A stretch of DNA of 64,000 nt from Silene conica. Taxonomy: Eukaryota > Streptophyta > Magnoliopsida > Caryophyllales > Caryophyllaceae. Positions within the stretch are counted from its first letter, which is position 1. Every line of letters begins with the position of its first letter. The DNA lies in NCBI GenBank assembly GCA_029255685.2, contig CM055318.2:6949001-7013000 (forward strand). The letters run 5' to 3'. Under the pieces are notes generated by a model that saw nothing but the letters and a program-made list of their open reading frames with translations, had not been told where the DNA came from and ran no database searches. The position numbers and the translations under genes are program-made. This document shows positions 45,478 through 57,749 of this stretch, piece by piece.

Positions 45478-48400
45478 TAATGGGTTATTCCTGCATCGTG
45501 TATGATATTAATTGTGTATTTCCACTATTTATATTTTTCTTCTATTTATAAGAATTTTTCATTTTCTGATGGACAATTAAAAATAAGAGAGATTATGAAA
45601 AATATAGTTTTCATCATGCGGTAAAGTGGCAACAAAATTTCCTTTAATTTTGCAATTTTATTGAATTTTCATGTTTTTTTAGACGGTCAAAGAACTATTA
45701 GATAAACAACTCCTATTTATCGCATGAATAAAAAAATCATATAAATCTAAATATTTGTCATTCTTGACTTGTTGTAATTGAAAAATTATATAAGAAAAAC
45801 AAATTTTTCGTCAACACAAATTGTTTTGATACCCTTTGGATACTTTTTTGTTGGAGTAATAATTCTCAAATTACGTCGAGCACTAAATCTTTGCCAACAA
45901 TGTCGTTTGACTTTGCTTATTTTGTCGTTGCATGCTCAATATATATACATAGGTCAGCGATAACTGTTGCGTCTGATGGTGAAAGTATGTATCTTTGTTT
46001 AGTTTGCTAAGAGAGAATATGTAATTTATTGCAACATTAGTTAACAAATAAACTAAAGTGGTAATTTTAAATTGGGTAATTTTCTTGATATTCCGAAAAA
46101 TTGCACTTCATCCCAATAAAATTCGCCTATTGTGAAGCAAAATCTGACTAGTCATAGTCTATGTAGTACAAACATTTCTCTTAATTAGCCGTCTCGTGCC
46201 CGACACTTAGACACCTGACACTCGTTGGACACATGACTAAAGATATTATAGTTTAGACGAGGATAAAATTTTAAAAAAGATCGATTAGAAAATGAGTTTG
46301 AGTGGAAAATGAGAATTACTAGTAAATGTCGAATTGTACCTTGTTTAGATTTAACATCACATACATGATAAAAATAAAATTATACCCATAAAAATATATT
46401 TTATTATATCTAAATGACGTGTCCCGTGTCTTAAATTTCATGAGATGCCGCGTGTCACGTATCCGTGTCGTGTCCGTGTCCGTTTTAATGCTAGCTAGGT
46501 CATAGTCTCATAGGTCTCGTTAATCACTTATGAAATACCCACTCCGTCCTGGTAATTTGCTGTTCTATTTCATTGACTTCATTATCTTTCTTTAGTCTTT
46601 GTGTCAAAACCGAACAACAATTAACCGACACACATGGAGTAGAAATTAGGAATTCTTAGATCATTTTAAAATAAGTGTGTTGTTAGGTAGGATTCAAATC
46701 TTGAATTAGGTTAATCGATCAGCACAACTGCACAGGTAATCCGTAAATCGAGTATAAGTTTATGAATCGGGTCTACAATAGATACGTTAATGCACCCAAC
46801 TTTATTTACGTCTTACATGCGCTCCACACCCTACATACATCCGATCGGATGAGGGAATAATTCGAACATCTGATCGACCAAAAATAGTGAATGATTGACG
46901 AAGACTGATCATAAAGGAAAGCCAAGATCAAAAGATCGATGATGACCTCTACTCTACCTAACCTTTTTGCCCACTACTTGACGTGAAATTGTCTTGTAAT
47001 TGGGCAATGCCTACCTCTTCGGCCGGACCCCTATACATACATTTGTTTTTTCGGCACTATATCTAATGATTCTAATCCATGCGTTATATATGTAGTAATA
47101 CATACGTGAAGTCATTACGAATTTACGATCAACAATCAAAATGGTGGCATAAAATTTTTAGTGGTGTAGTCGGAATTGTTAAAGAAAAAATGTATAAAAC
47201 AAATATTTATATGTACTTATTAGGGTTTGGAAGAAAGATTTTTTTACTTTGTATAAACAAGAATATATAAAAAGAAATAAATGTCCACAAAGTTGTGAGA
47301 TCTGAAGACCTCATTAGCAACAATTACTGGCTACGTCACTGATTATATATAATTCGTAGACGAAACTATGTCTGTGTCGGCCGGGATACAACCCAGACTA
47401 ACTTTTTAAGAACAATTACTAGATAAGAATGCTAAAAGGTTAGAGGTTCGAGGAACGTATCTTGCATTTTAAGATTTATTTTTGAGTTTTTAACAATTTG
47501 CTTTATTTGTTTAGTTTGTCATTTAAACCTTCTTTTTTGTCGACAATAGTTCTTTCGCCAAAGTACCATTTATATGATTTTATCCCCATTTTCATTTATC
47601 ACAAAGATGGTTTTAAGAGATTTATCATTGTTTATGCTTATAATTTATTCTTTGCTTAAGCTAGTATCAAAAATGCTTTATAAATATCGAGTAAATTTGT
47701 TAGGAAAAAAGCAATACATATCTCAATAATTTAATAAGTTTTATACTCTCTTAAAAATCTTATTAAATATAAAAAAAAGTTGACATATTTGTGTGCTCTA
47801 ATAAATGAGTATATATCGATAAAATAAAAATCGACCTAGGTACAAATTTCGTCTTAGTTTCGTCCCTGGTAATAATATAAAGTAAAATGACTTGATTTTT
47901 AAATAAAATAAGTATAGCGTTATACATATTGCTGGAGAGCGATTAAACTTATAGATTTTTTTGTTTGTTTATTTTATAATCTCTACAAATATTATTTTTA
48001 ATTAAAAATAAATAAATAACTGAGATAAAGAGAGTGTGCGTGTAAAACATTAACCCGAGTGGTTGACGAGTTGACGGTGACAATACATAAGAAGGAATAT
48101 GTTCCTTGAGAGTGTTTAGCTTTAACTAAGATCGTGTATCAATCATTCATTCATAATTCATGAATTAGTAATGCATGCTTTTCTTTATAATATGATTCAT
48201 CCATAAAAAAGCCTTCTATTATCTCCTTGTCAGCTTGTCTCCTAACATTATCGTAGCTTTATAACCATAAAAAAGCTTACAATTTTGGCTTGCGTATTTC
48301 TTTTATTTGTTACTTACAAACTCACTCACGTAATTCTTTCCGATAAATTTCGACCAAATTCCGGGAACTTAGTTAGTAGGAAAGGGTAATAACATTCGTT

Positions 48401-49694
48401 ATTCCAAGTTTTCAAGAAATGTTTAAGATTATCGACTTTTGTTGCCCCAAAATTCTTAAATGTGGAGTTTTACCTAAGTTTAAAACAATACTGGTGTAAA
48501 TCCCGCACAATAAATGCACGGTATACAGATTTTTTTTACTTTTTATAGTATTATTTATAAATTTTAGATTAATATAAATTTCCTTAATTTTAATGTTTCA
48601 CTCGTTAATTTAAAGTTAATCGAGAGAATTGAGTATTTTACAGAAACGTGCATATTTAAACATAAAATAAAAGTAATATAATGATTTCATTTTATAAATT
48701 TGTCAAATTATTTTAATAGATTCTTTTTTTTTGTAATGAAATTAATAATAAAAATTTATGATTATTTATTGTTTATAGTTTTAAGCCAATTTTAATTTAT
48801 TTAGTTAAATTTTTTAAATTCTTTTTTCGTAACGAAACTAATAATAACAATTCATGATCATCTATTATTTATAGTTTTAAACCAATTTTAATTTACTTTA
48901 GTTAAAATATTAGATTTAAAGTTTAATGATAAAAGATTATTTTTAAATGAAAGCAACTATAACAAATCTAACTTGTTTTCATATTTAAGTTAGAGCATTT
49001 GGGGTGAAAGTTTTTTGAAATCCTTATTATCATAATAGATAGGAGATGAAAAAAATTCGCTACACAAATATTTTATTTCTAAGTTGGTCCCTGCCGAAAT
49101 GATGTCAAATAATAGATATATTAGGGCTAATCTTACATACTTCCTCCCGATATATTGCATTTTAAAAATTTGTAAATGAATGTAGCGATTATTATAGATA
49201 ACTTCTTCGACCTCAACGTACTAATTATTGTCATTTAATGAATTGTATAAACTATTAAACTAATTAAATGTTGACCGATAAACACTTAAATTAGTTGATA
49301 TGTGGTTGTCCTAGGTTAATCAAAGGTTATAGGTTCAAAACAACGTTATTAATTTATTGTAAAACCGGTTTAGAAGAAACTTAAAGCAATTAAAAATGGT
49401 TCACATGTTATTAAAAAAAAAGTGACGTAAAATACTTAGGAGTTAAGGCAAGAAATATAGAGGCTTGAGGATGACAAAAGATGTGAAACACATAGATACA
49501 GCACTGCAAATATAATTGTGGGTATGTTTTAGATTCTCATTTTAATCATTCTTCTTAAAGCTTTCTGATAGACCTCCTTTTCCATCCCCACTTACCATGG
49601 AAAATTTAGCATTTTAAAAGGTGGTAATCATCTCATTTTTTCATCAAAAAGTTATTTAATGGGCTTATATGTAATTATATTTTTGTTTGACCAA
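45478..49694. other. AT-rich intergenic region, no gene seen
   Basis: No supportable gene. Notable bits: CGTGTCCGTGTC-type repeats at 46190-46490; a hAT-like end at 47319-47341 (inverse of CAGTGACGTAGCCAG); and a weak hairpin CCCGCACAATAAATGCACGG at about 48508-48527 that resembles a worn Helitron terminus. Confidence 0.4.
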
Positions 49695-49885
49695 GCTAAG
49701 TGGTGTTAACCCAGTGATAACTGACTTAAACGCTTAAACCTTAAAGATTGTAAAAACGTAGGAGTTGAGAGGTCTCATGTTCGATTAACACCTGGGACGA
49801 TGACCACTTGGCCAGTACAGTCCCCGAATGGATAGTTTACATGGTTCATGTGGTGATCCCGGAGTACAGTCACCAAAAAAATTAT
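49695..49885 (+). mobile_element. Possible tRNA-derived SINE
   Basis: TTAACCCAGTGATAAC resembles a box A and TCATGTTCGATTAACACC a box B of a tRNA-type promoter. The distance between them (about 70 bp) is longer than usual. An A-rich stretch follows at about 49875. No target duplication was found. Confidence 0.3.
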
Positions 49886-52429
49886 ATTTTTGTTCTATTT
49901 TTCACTTTTGATTGGCAAATTCAAATCGAAATGAATTTGAATTTCGGCTCATTTTTATCCGAATATAACCCATGTTGTGATTAAAGTCCTTCTGGTAAAA
50001 CTAGTTGAAAAAAAAGTTGCACTTTTACAAATTTGCTGAAAATTGAAAAACTAAATGAAAACTGAGAAGGTGACTGATGAGGCAACTGAAAATTAGGAAT
50101 TGAGATGAAAAGCTGACTGCTTTTTGGTAAAATGACGTAATGTGATATAATAATAATAATTTATTTTTATAGATTGAAGCGATACCAACAGGAAAATAAC
50201 ATATTTCAGGTACTTGAAATTTTAGATGCTACGCTAAGTAGCATTTTATTTATCTGAAATATAGGTCAAATAAGTTATATGAATTATCATGCCAAACAAA
50301 CCCTAAAACATTGTTGTACTTTCTATTATACTAGGAGTATAGTAAATTAAAAAATTATTATTACAACATTGTTGTTATTATTGTTGTACTTTCTATTATA
50401 CTAGTAGTATAGTAAATAAAAAATTATTATTACAACGACAAAAATATTGTGTATATATAAGACTAATAAGAGTGTCAAGAATACCGTAAATTGGAACTCA
50501 TTCTTGCAATGACAATGTTCGCCATTTCTTCAATAGTTTTATTATTAAAGACGACATATTGTATTTAATTTAATTATCATAATTCACAATCTCTCAATCA
50601 TATAGCAAAAAGTTTACTGGATCAAACCGATATGATTTTTCTTTTAACTAAAAAGATGATTAATAAAAACCATTAAATTAAATTATCGAATTTAGAAATG
50701 AAATAAAAACGTGTATACGGATTAGTAACTTGGTTTTTCCATCCACGTCGTTATTGATAATTTTTCATGCAAATTTTTTTAATATGATCGAATAAAATTA
50801 TAGGATATGGATTCCATGATCATATAAACACGTGCCATTTGTCATGTATATTTGTCCACATATTTGTTCTTTAGCTAGAAACCTCTATTTTATGGACGTT
50901 GATAGACGATAGTTGCTTTGCTTAGCTACTTGAACCAGATGATAAACCCACCAACCTTGGTCTCCACGTCTTTTGCTCTTTTATTCATTTAATTATTGGA
51001 AAATTTGATTCTCGTCACTAATTATTTCACGACTTCACGTCAACGACTTAGAAATAAGACAGTCTTATTCTATACAGAATACAACTTAAGTAACCAAAAA
51101 TCTTTTTGATGATCATTTAGGTTTGATCAAAGTTATTTTAATTTCATTAACACATGTTTTGAAATTATTTCACGACTTCACCTCAACATCTTGTCAGACT
51201 GCCTATAAATTATTACGAATGTCCTGGAAGTGGAGGAGGGTCATCACTCCTCATTAGGTCAAGAGTATCCTTGAAGAAATTAAAATTTTAAATGCTGGCC
51301 GGTTCTTTTCATTGTCTTTGCTTTAGTTACATTCCTAGGGCGCTTAATAAGAGAGCCCATAATATGGCTCAAGTAGGCTCACGATGTAGTTGTCTTTATT
51401 TACTGCTACCTAAAAAAATGTCTTGATAGTATTATGGAAAGTTCAATTCCAAAAATCGTATAACATCTACTCGTTAATAACCTGCATGGCTGCATACATA
51501 TATATCAGATAATTTACCTCGTAAAGTTACAAATTAATGGTATATTATTGACAATAATACCTTTGGGCTTTGGTGCATAATTGCATATGCGTTGTATAAT
51601 TCTTGTTTGACGATGTTCAATTTTGTGCATATCTACATACGGAGTAGATACGTATGAAATTCCGTAATTTAAAGATTATGCTCCGTACAACGTAAAATCA
51701 GCTTAAGAAATTGATGCTTCCTATCAAGCTGGACAATTGGATACTTAATTTACTTAGATGCCTCATCTCACTTACTCACTATGTCACACTCTCACCTTTT
51801 ATATACATTGAATCGTTTCGCTCGACTTTGGTAAGTCCAATCCGATATAAACCCGATACAAATAACAAAAAAAATTGTTTTTTTTTCTCTTTTTAACGTT
51901 TTTTTTCTATTTTAAGTTGAGCTGTATTACTCTGGATAAAACGAAACATAAATAAAATTAATTAACATTAACCTAAACAAAACAAATAAGACGTAATGAA
52001 ATGAAAGTAAAATGAAATAAAATTTAGACTAAAGGAACAAAACACGATTCTTTGATGTATTTTCTAATAAACTAAACATGCAGCTTTAATACAACCAGTT
52101 TCTTAAACCACTATCCGAGGTTTTCCTAGAAATCGTAATAGAATTGCTTACAACATAGCTAAAAAAGCTATGTAATAATCAAATCGTAACGAGTCGGTTG
52201 AATTAACGTTGATTCAGCTCTTTGGAATTCATTAGAAGCAAATGAACAATGTAAAAGGGTAGCGAACTTGATGGGCCAAGATGTTGGTTTGTTTTTGGGG
52301 CCCATTGGGCCTTTGTATGGGCTATATAGATTGAGAACAAGGCTCCGATTCTTGTGTGTGAATTAAGCTAGTCATGGAAAATGGGAGAGCAAGAATCGAA
52401 GACATTCGAAGGGAAGAAGTGATTTTTTT
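49886..52429. other. AT-rich intergenic region with decayed MITE
   Basis: 49980-50305 resembles the Tourist-like MITE of 13663-14320 (AAAAGCTGACTG, GCTACGCTAAGTAGCATT, right end TGCCAAACAAACCC). 50309-50437 holds a roughly 70-bp tandem duplication with the block CTTTCTATTATACTAG. No gene. Confidence 0.4.
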
Positions 52430-52633
52430 CTACTTATTGATGATATCTTTCATGAGTGTAAGAGTGTTAGTTCGGTATCTTGGATCCATATTAGTCGGAA
52501 TGCGAACCGAGTTGCACATATATTAGCTCATTTCTGTCAATTGAGCGAAGTTCATCGTTTCTCTCATGACTCATTTCCGAATAGGATTATGGAGTTTGTT
52601 GAAAACGATTTATTTAACATTAATATGAGGTAA
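52430..52633 (+). pseudogene. RNase H-like (RVT_3) C-terminal fragment
   Basis: A 67-codon open stretch ending in TAA reads LLIDDIFHECKSVSSVSWIH, then ISRNANRVAHILAHFC. The R-N-A-N-x-V-A-H-x-L-A motif is typical of the RNase H-like domain in plant non-LTR elements and the genes derived from them. The catalytic N-terminal part is missing, so this is a relic. Upstream frames do not connect. Confidence 0.6.
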
Positions 52634-53562
52634 TACCCACTTGTGGGCTTTCAAAAAAAAAAAATCTCAAGCTCATCTAAGTTTTAAAAAATTGTGCTCA
52701 TTATCAAGTTTGTGTGTTTAAACTTGAGTTCGCGCTAACTTGACTCTATTTTTCAAATATACTGTATATAGTTGTTAAATATTTGTGTTGTTTTAAGATT
52801 TGTTAAAAATATTAGGCAACTAAATGAGACCATTGATATACTGATACAAAGATAAAATCATGATATAAAGATAAAAAGATGAAACAAAATATTTTTATAA
52901 AACTAGAGCATGATCTTACCTAATAACAAAAGCTTCCTTGAGTTGCTTATTAGCTTTTCGAGTGAATTAATGTAATTCAACTAACTCGTTAATTTCTTGA
53001 GCTAAGCTCAACCAAAGTTATTCGCGAACTGTATCGTATCATTATCACTCTAGTTAATATCATCCTCTCAAATCCTACAAAAGATCATTACAGAAATAAA
53101 TCCTTCAAAAATATTTGAACCACCCGATAACATTCTATCATTGTCCTGTCCGTCCGTCGATCCCGCACACTAACAGACCGATGAAGGCCACCACATCAGT
53201 ATCCAGTCCCTACAATAAATCTCAAAGAGACCAAAAAACAAACAACTCCGTTAACGAGTAATTTCTCAGAAAATGCGCATTCGAGTAAAAACCAAAACGG
53301 ATTGAGAGTAGCCAGTAAGCCACTATAATACACCCAAAAACACTTTTAAATCACAAATTCTCGTATGTGACGATAATATCCGTGGTAAATTTGTGACGGG
53401 TTAAATAAAACCCATTTAACGAGATAAAAACAAACAATTTGTAATTCTCTATGCATTTTCATTTTTATCTTATCTAAACAAATGGAAGTACTTAATCCAT
53501 CGCAAACTTATGACAAATATACTCGTCGCCTTTAAATTGATTGGTTTGTCAAACCATGGCAG
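52634..53562. other. Upstream region of the vicilin-like gene
   Basis: AT-rich DNA leading to the vicilin-like promoter; no gene or clear repeat seen. Confidence 0.4.
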
Positions 53563-53662
53563 CATGCAGAACCAAAATCATTTGCCACGTCTAACTTCCA
53601 TCATACTACGTGTCATCTGCATGCAACTTCTTCACCAATCTTTCATACTCGTTATATATATA
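53563..53662 (+). promoter_or_regulatory. Seed-type promoter: two RY motifs, ABRE-like site, TATA box
   Basis: CATGCA occurs at 53563-53568 and 53620-53625, ACGTGTC at 53608-53614, GCCACGTC at 53584-53591, and TATATATATA at 53653-53662, about 58 nt before the ATG at 53720. RY (CATGCA) plus ACGT-core sites are bound by ABI3/FUS3-type B3 factors and bZIPs in maturing seed. This predicts seed-specific expression of the following cupin gene. Confidence 0.72.
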
Positions 53663-53719
53663 CAACTCCAGCGATTCAAACCACCACTGCAATTCCACAA
53701 CCATTTTCAAAATTCAAAA

Positions 53720-56700
53720 ATGTTGAAACCAAAAGAAGTTTGGATGGCGTCGTTTTACTGTTTTGTTTTTGTTTTGTGTATGCAGTTAAGTGCGAGGAAA
53801 GTGTCAGGAAGTCTGAACTATGAAGGATCAGGAGAAGGCGGTGTTGGGACAGCGGCGCGGGTGGTGAAGAAGGAAGAGAGGACGCCGGTGGTTGCGACGG
53901 AATTTGGGTCGATATCTGCTGTTGATATTAATGATGGTTTTGGAAGGGATGAGTACCATCTTCAGTTCATTACAATGGAGCCTAATGCTTTGTTTCTTCC
54001 TGTTCTTCTACATGCTGATATGGCCTTCTATGTTCATACAGGTTTTTTTTTGTTTTTTTCCCTTTCGGTTTTTGATGTTGGCGTCTTAGACCGTCATTAT
54101 ACGACCCCAGTGTCTTAAGGACTCCCGACTAAACTAGGCCAGGATTTGGAAATTGTATCCAAAGACTCACCTCCCAGTTTCCCTCCCTTTCCAAAGACAC
54201 CTTAGGGTTGGATAAGGGAAGTGAAACGAGCCTAATTAAATAAATTGGAGTAAAGTTTAATTGAACTAAATTAAGCTCAATTGAACTCTGTGAATTTACT
54301 TAAATTAAAAGTTAATTTTGTGAATTTACTTAAATTAAAAGTTAATTTTGTGAAGATATTAATTAAATATAAATGATTGAACGTTAAATAAAACTTATTT
54401 AACAGAATACGACCAATTAAAATTGAATTAAATTAATAAAAGGAGCTGAAATTAAGTCAGAAAGACTCTCGTACTCCTATTGTAAGTTGTAACAATCATT
54501 AATCATTTCTTTACATTTGATTAAAATATTCTATTCGTAAAACGGTACTCTGTATTTGATTTGGTACAAAAGGGGAAAATGAACAATTTTCGTCGTCCTA
54601 GTTTCCTTCTGCTAACCAAACAATGAATTTGTTTCCAAATTGACTAATCTTTAGTCACCAATTCACCATTGTGATTTGTGCATTATGTTCTTTATTGAAA
54701 GAGCCAAATAAGGAAAATAGGGAACGAAAGATGGTTATGAAAATAGTCGATTAATACGAGTTATAGTGCTCTACTATACAATTACTACGGAGTACATTTC
54801 TGCCTCGAAATCTCAAAATGACTTGGCTTCTGCCTGACTGATAGTACGGAATACATTACAAAAATATGACCTTATTTAATCTAAGGAGTAAAAAGGTAAA
54901 AAATACAGAGGTGAGCTTTAAACATCAGTAGCAGTACAGTATAAAGCTCAATCGACAATCTTCAAATCTCAAACTTCTAGTCAGGGATGAATGATAGCAG
55001 GTTCGAATGTTCCTTCCCGTTTATATTGTACAGCACTATAGCCTTGTGCCTTAATTGACACCGGAAGGTTGTCCCAAAAAAACTTCAAATATGGTCTTAC
55101 CCAAAATCAAGTAGAGGTACCAAAACCGATATTGATGGCAAAATATAATGGTGGTTAACAGGAAGTGGAAGGTTGAGCTGGACAGAGGGCGACGACATAA
55201 ACAAAGTAAGCTTACAGAGAGGCGACGTCTACAGACTGGAATCAGGCACCTTGTTCTATCTTCACAGCAATGTAGAGCCTGAAAGATCACGGTTTAGAAT
55301 CATCGCCATGTTTTCCAATCATGATCAACAGTTACTGGTATACAAATACTCAACTCAAATAAAGTAGTAGTACATAAAATAGAGTAACAAGTTTTAATAA
55401 CTTCAGTCTAACTGCAATTAATTGACCCCATTGTAGGGACCACCTGTTGGACCATACTCGAGTGTTACTGACCTTGTTCGCGGCTTCGACAAGCCAGTTC
55501 TTCAGGCGGCTTTTCAGGTTCACTGGTTTCTAACTTTCTATTATGTTAATGACTCTTTTACAGTAGATATAGATCCCTCGACTTTTAACAGCTACGTAAT
55601 TAGAAAACTATTTAACTGTGTATTAATGTGTTTTGGGGATGGTTTAGGTGCCTGAGGAAGTGATAGATGAACTAACAAGCACAACTGAGACACCAGCTAT
55701 AGTAGAAGGAGGTCAGAAAAGTAAAAAGAAATACTGGGAAGAGGAACTTATCTTCATCAATGCCCTCTTCGGTATCCAAAGGCTCAGAAATCAAAGAGCA
55801 GACAACAAAAAGAAACACACGAAAACATTTAACATTTACAAAGAAGATCCCGATTTCAAAAATTGCCACGGGTGGAGCAAAGTGGTGACCAAACATGATT
55901 TACACGCATTGCATGGTTCCCAGATTGGAGTTTTCATGGTGAACTTATCCAAGGTAAACCTCCTGATGCTAGATAAATACATAATTTACCACCACAATTT
56001 CGCTGACTTTCATCTGGGAATTTATAAACCTTGCTTGCATCTAAAATTGGTTTGGTTTTTCAGGGTTCGATAATGGGGCCGCACTGGAATCCTACCGCCA
56101 CTGAAGTATCAGTTGTGATAGAGGGCGAAGGAATGGTTCAGGTGGTTTGCCCCAGTGCCTTGGCAAATAAAGAGTGCAAAAATTCAAGGATTAGAGTAGA
56201 AGAAGGTGATGTTCTGACAGTCCCAAGGTTCCATCCAATGGCACAGACATCCTTCAACAATGGTTCACTTGTTTTTATGGGATTTAGCACTGCATCAAAA
56301 AAGAATCACCCTCAATTCTTAGCAGGGAAGGCTTCAGTTCTTCAGACGCTAGATAAGTTTATCTTAGGTGTATCCTTTAATGTGTCAAACACAACAGTTG
56401 GTCAATTGTTGGCAGCACAAAAAGAATCAATTATACTCGATTGTACTTCTTGTGCCGAGGAACAAGAAATAGTAATGGAAAAGGAGATAGAGAAGGAGAG
56501 GTGGGAAGAAGAAGAAGCGGCCCGAAAAAGGGAGGAGGAAGAAAAGAAAAAGCGTGAAGAAGAAGAACGGAGGAGGAGGGAAGAAGAGGCAGCTAGGAGG
56601 CGGGAGGAGGAAGAGAAGAGAAGGCAGGAGGAGGAAGAAAAGAGAAGGCAAGAGGAGGAAGAAAAGAAAAGGCAGGAGGAGGAGGAAAAGAGAAGGTGGG

Positions 56701-57749
56701 AAGAGGAGGAGGAAAAGAGAAAGCAGGAAGAAGAGGAAAGGAAAAGGAGGGAAGAGGAAGAAATAAAAAGGGAAGAAGAAGAGGCGGCCAGGAGGGAGGA
56801 GGAAGAGAAGAGAAAGCAAGAGGAAGACGAATGGAAAAGGCGGGAAGAAGAGGAAAGGAAAAGGAAGGAAGAGGAAGAAAGAAAAAGGGAAGAAGCGGCA
56901 GCTAGGAGAAGGCAGGAAGAAGAAGAAAGAAAGAGAGAAGAAGAGGCTAAGAGGAGGGAAGAAGAAGAGAGGAAGAGGGAAGAAGAGGAGGCCAAGAAGA
57001 GGGAGCAAGAAGAAGAGGAAGAGAGAAGGCAGCAAGAGGAGGAAAAGCAAAGACAGAAAGAGAAGGAAGAAGAAAGACGAAGGGAAGAGGAATCAAGGAG
57101 GCGTCAAGAAAAAGAACAAAAAAAACGTGAACAAGAGGAGGAACAGAGAAGGCAACAGGAAGAAGAGGAACAGAGAAGGCAACAAGAAGAAGAAAAAAGA
57201 CGAGAAGAAGAACAAAGACAGCAGGAGGAGGACAGGAAAGAAGAACAAAGAAGGCAAGAAGAAGAACAGCAAAGACAGCAAGAAGAAGAACAGCAAAGAC
57301 AGCAAGAAGAGGAAAGGGAAAAGGAACAAAGACGGCAGGAAGAGGAACAAAGGCAACAAGAAGAACAGCAGAGAAGGCAAGAGGAGTGGGAAGAGAGACA
57401 GAGACAGGAACAAGAACAAAGAAAAAAGGATGAAGAAGAAAAAGAACAAAGAAAAAGGGATGAAGAGCAAAGACAAAGAGAAGAAAAAGAGCAAAGAAAA
57501 AGGGATGAAGAGCAAAGACAGAGAGAAGAAAAAGAGCAAAGAAAAAGGGATGAAGAGCAAAGAAAAAGGGATGAAAAAGAACAGAGAAAAAGGGATGAAG
57601 AGCAAAGGAGGCGGAAAGAGAGGAGAGAAAGAGGTGAAGGAGAATCAGAGGAAGAGATGGCGAGAAGAGAGGAAGAAGAAAGGATCGAAAGGCAAAGAGA
57701 ACAAGAGGAAGGCGGATGGAGATGGGGAGGCAGTAAACTCAAAAAGTAA
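53720..57749 (+). CDS. Vicilin-like cupin protein with long E/R/K/Q tail (At2g18540 type)
   Basis: Five exons: 53720-54041, 55162-55337, 55437-55517, 55648-55953, 56064-57749; the frame closes to about 856 aa. A hydrophobic start (SFYCFVFVLCMQLSA) acts as signal peptide. The first cupin spans about residues 50-250 (LHADMAFYVHTG, LQRGDVYRLESGTLFYLHS) and the second about 255-410 (GSIMGPHWNPTATEVSVVIE, VEEGDVLTVPRFHPMAQ). From about 426 to 850 the protein is almost purely Glu, Arg, Lys and Gln, with EEEEKRRQEEEE-type repeats predicted to form a long charged helix. It resembles Arabidopsis vicilin-like At2g18540 (about 707 aa) but with a longer tail. The start codon follows the TATA box; an upstream ATG at 53510 lies before it. 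Likely a seed storage or vacuolar protein. Confidence 0.88.
54042..55161 (+). other. Intron 1 of the vicilin-like gene
   Basis: A 1120-bp GT-AG intron, AT-rich. It contains a short tandem duplication (ACTTAAATTAAAAGTTAATT twice at about 54298-54350). No gene inside. Confidence 0.7.

Noticed and set aside
39977..47341. Pair of hAT-like ends (CAGTGGCGGAG at 39977 and the inverse of CAGTGACGTAGCC ending at 47341)
   Set aside because: Flanking 8-mers do not match and unrelated elements lie between, so they are not the two ends of one transposon.
53510..53719. Upstream ATG as the start of the vicilin-like protein
   Set aside because: It lies upstream of the TATA box at 53653-53662 and would place a non-signal sequence before the signal peptide.
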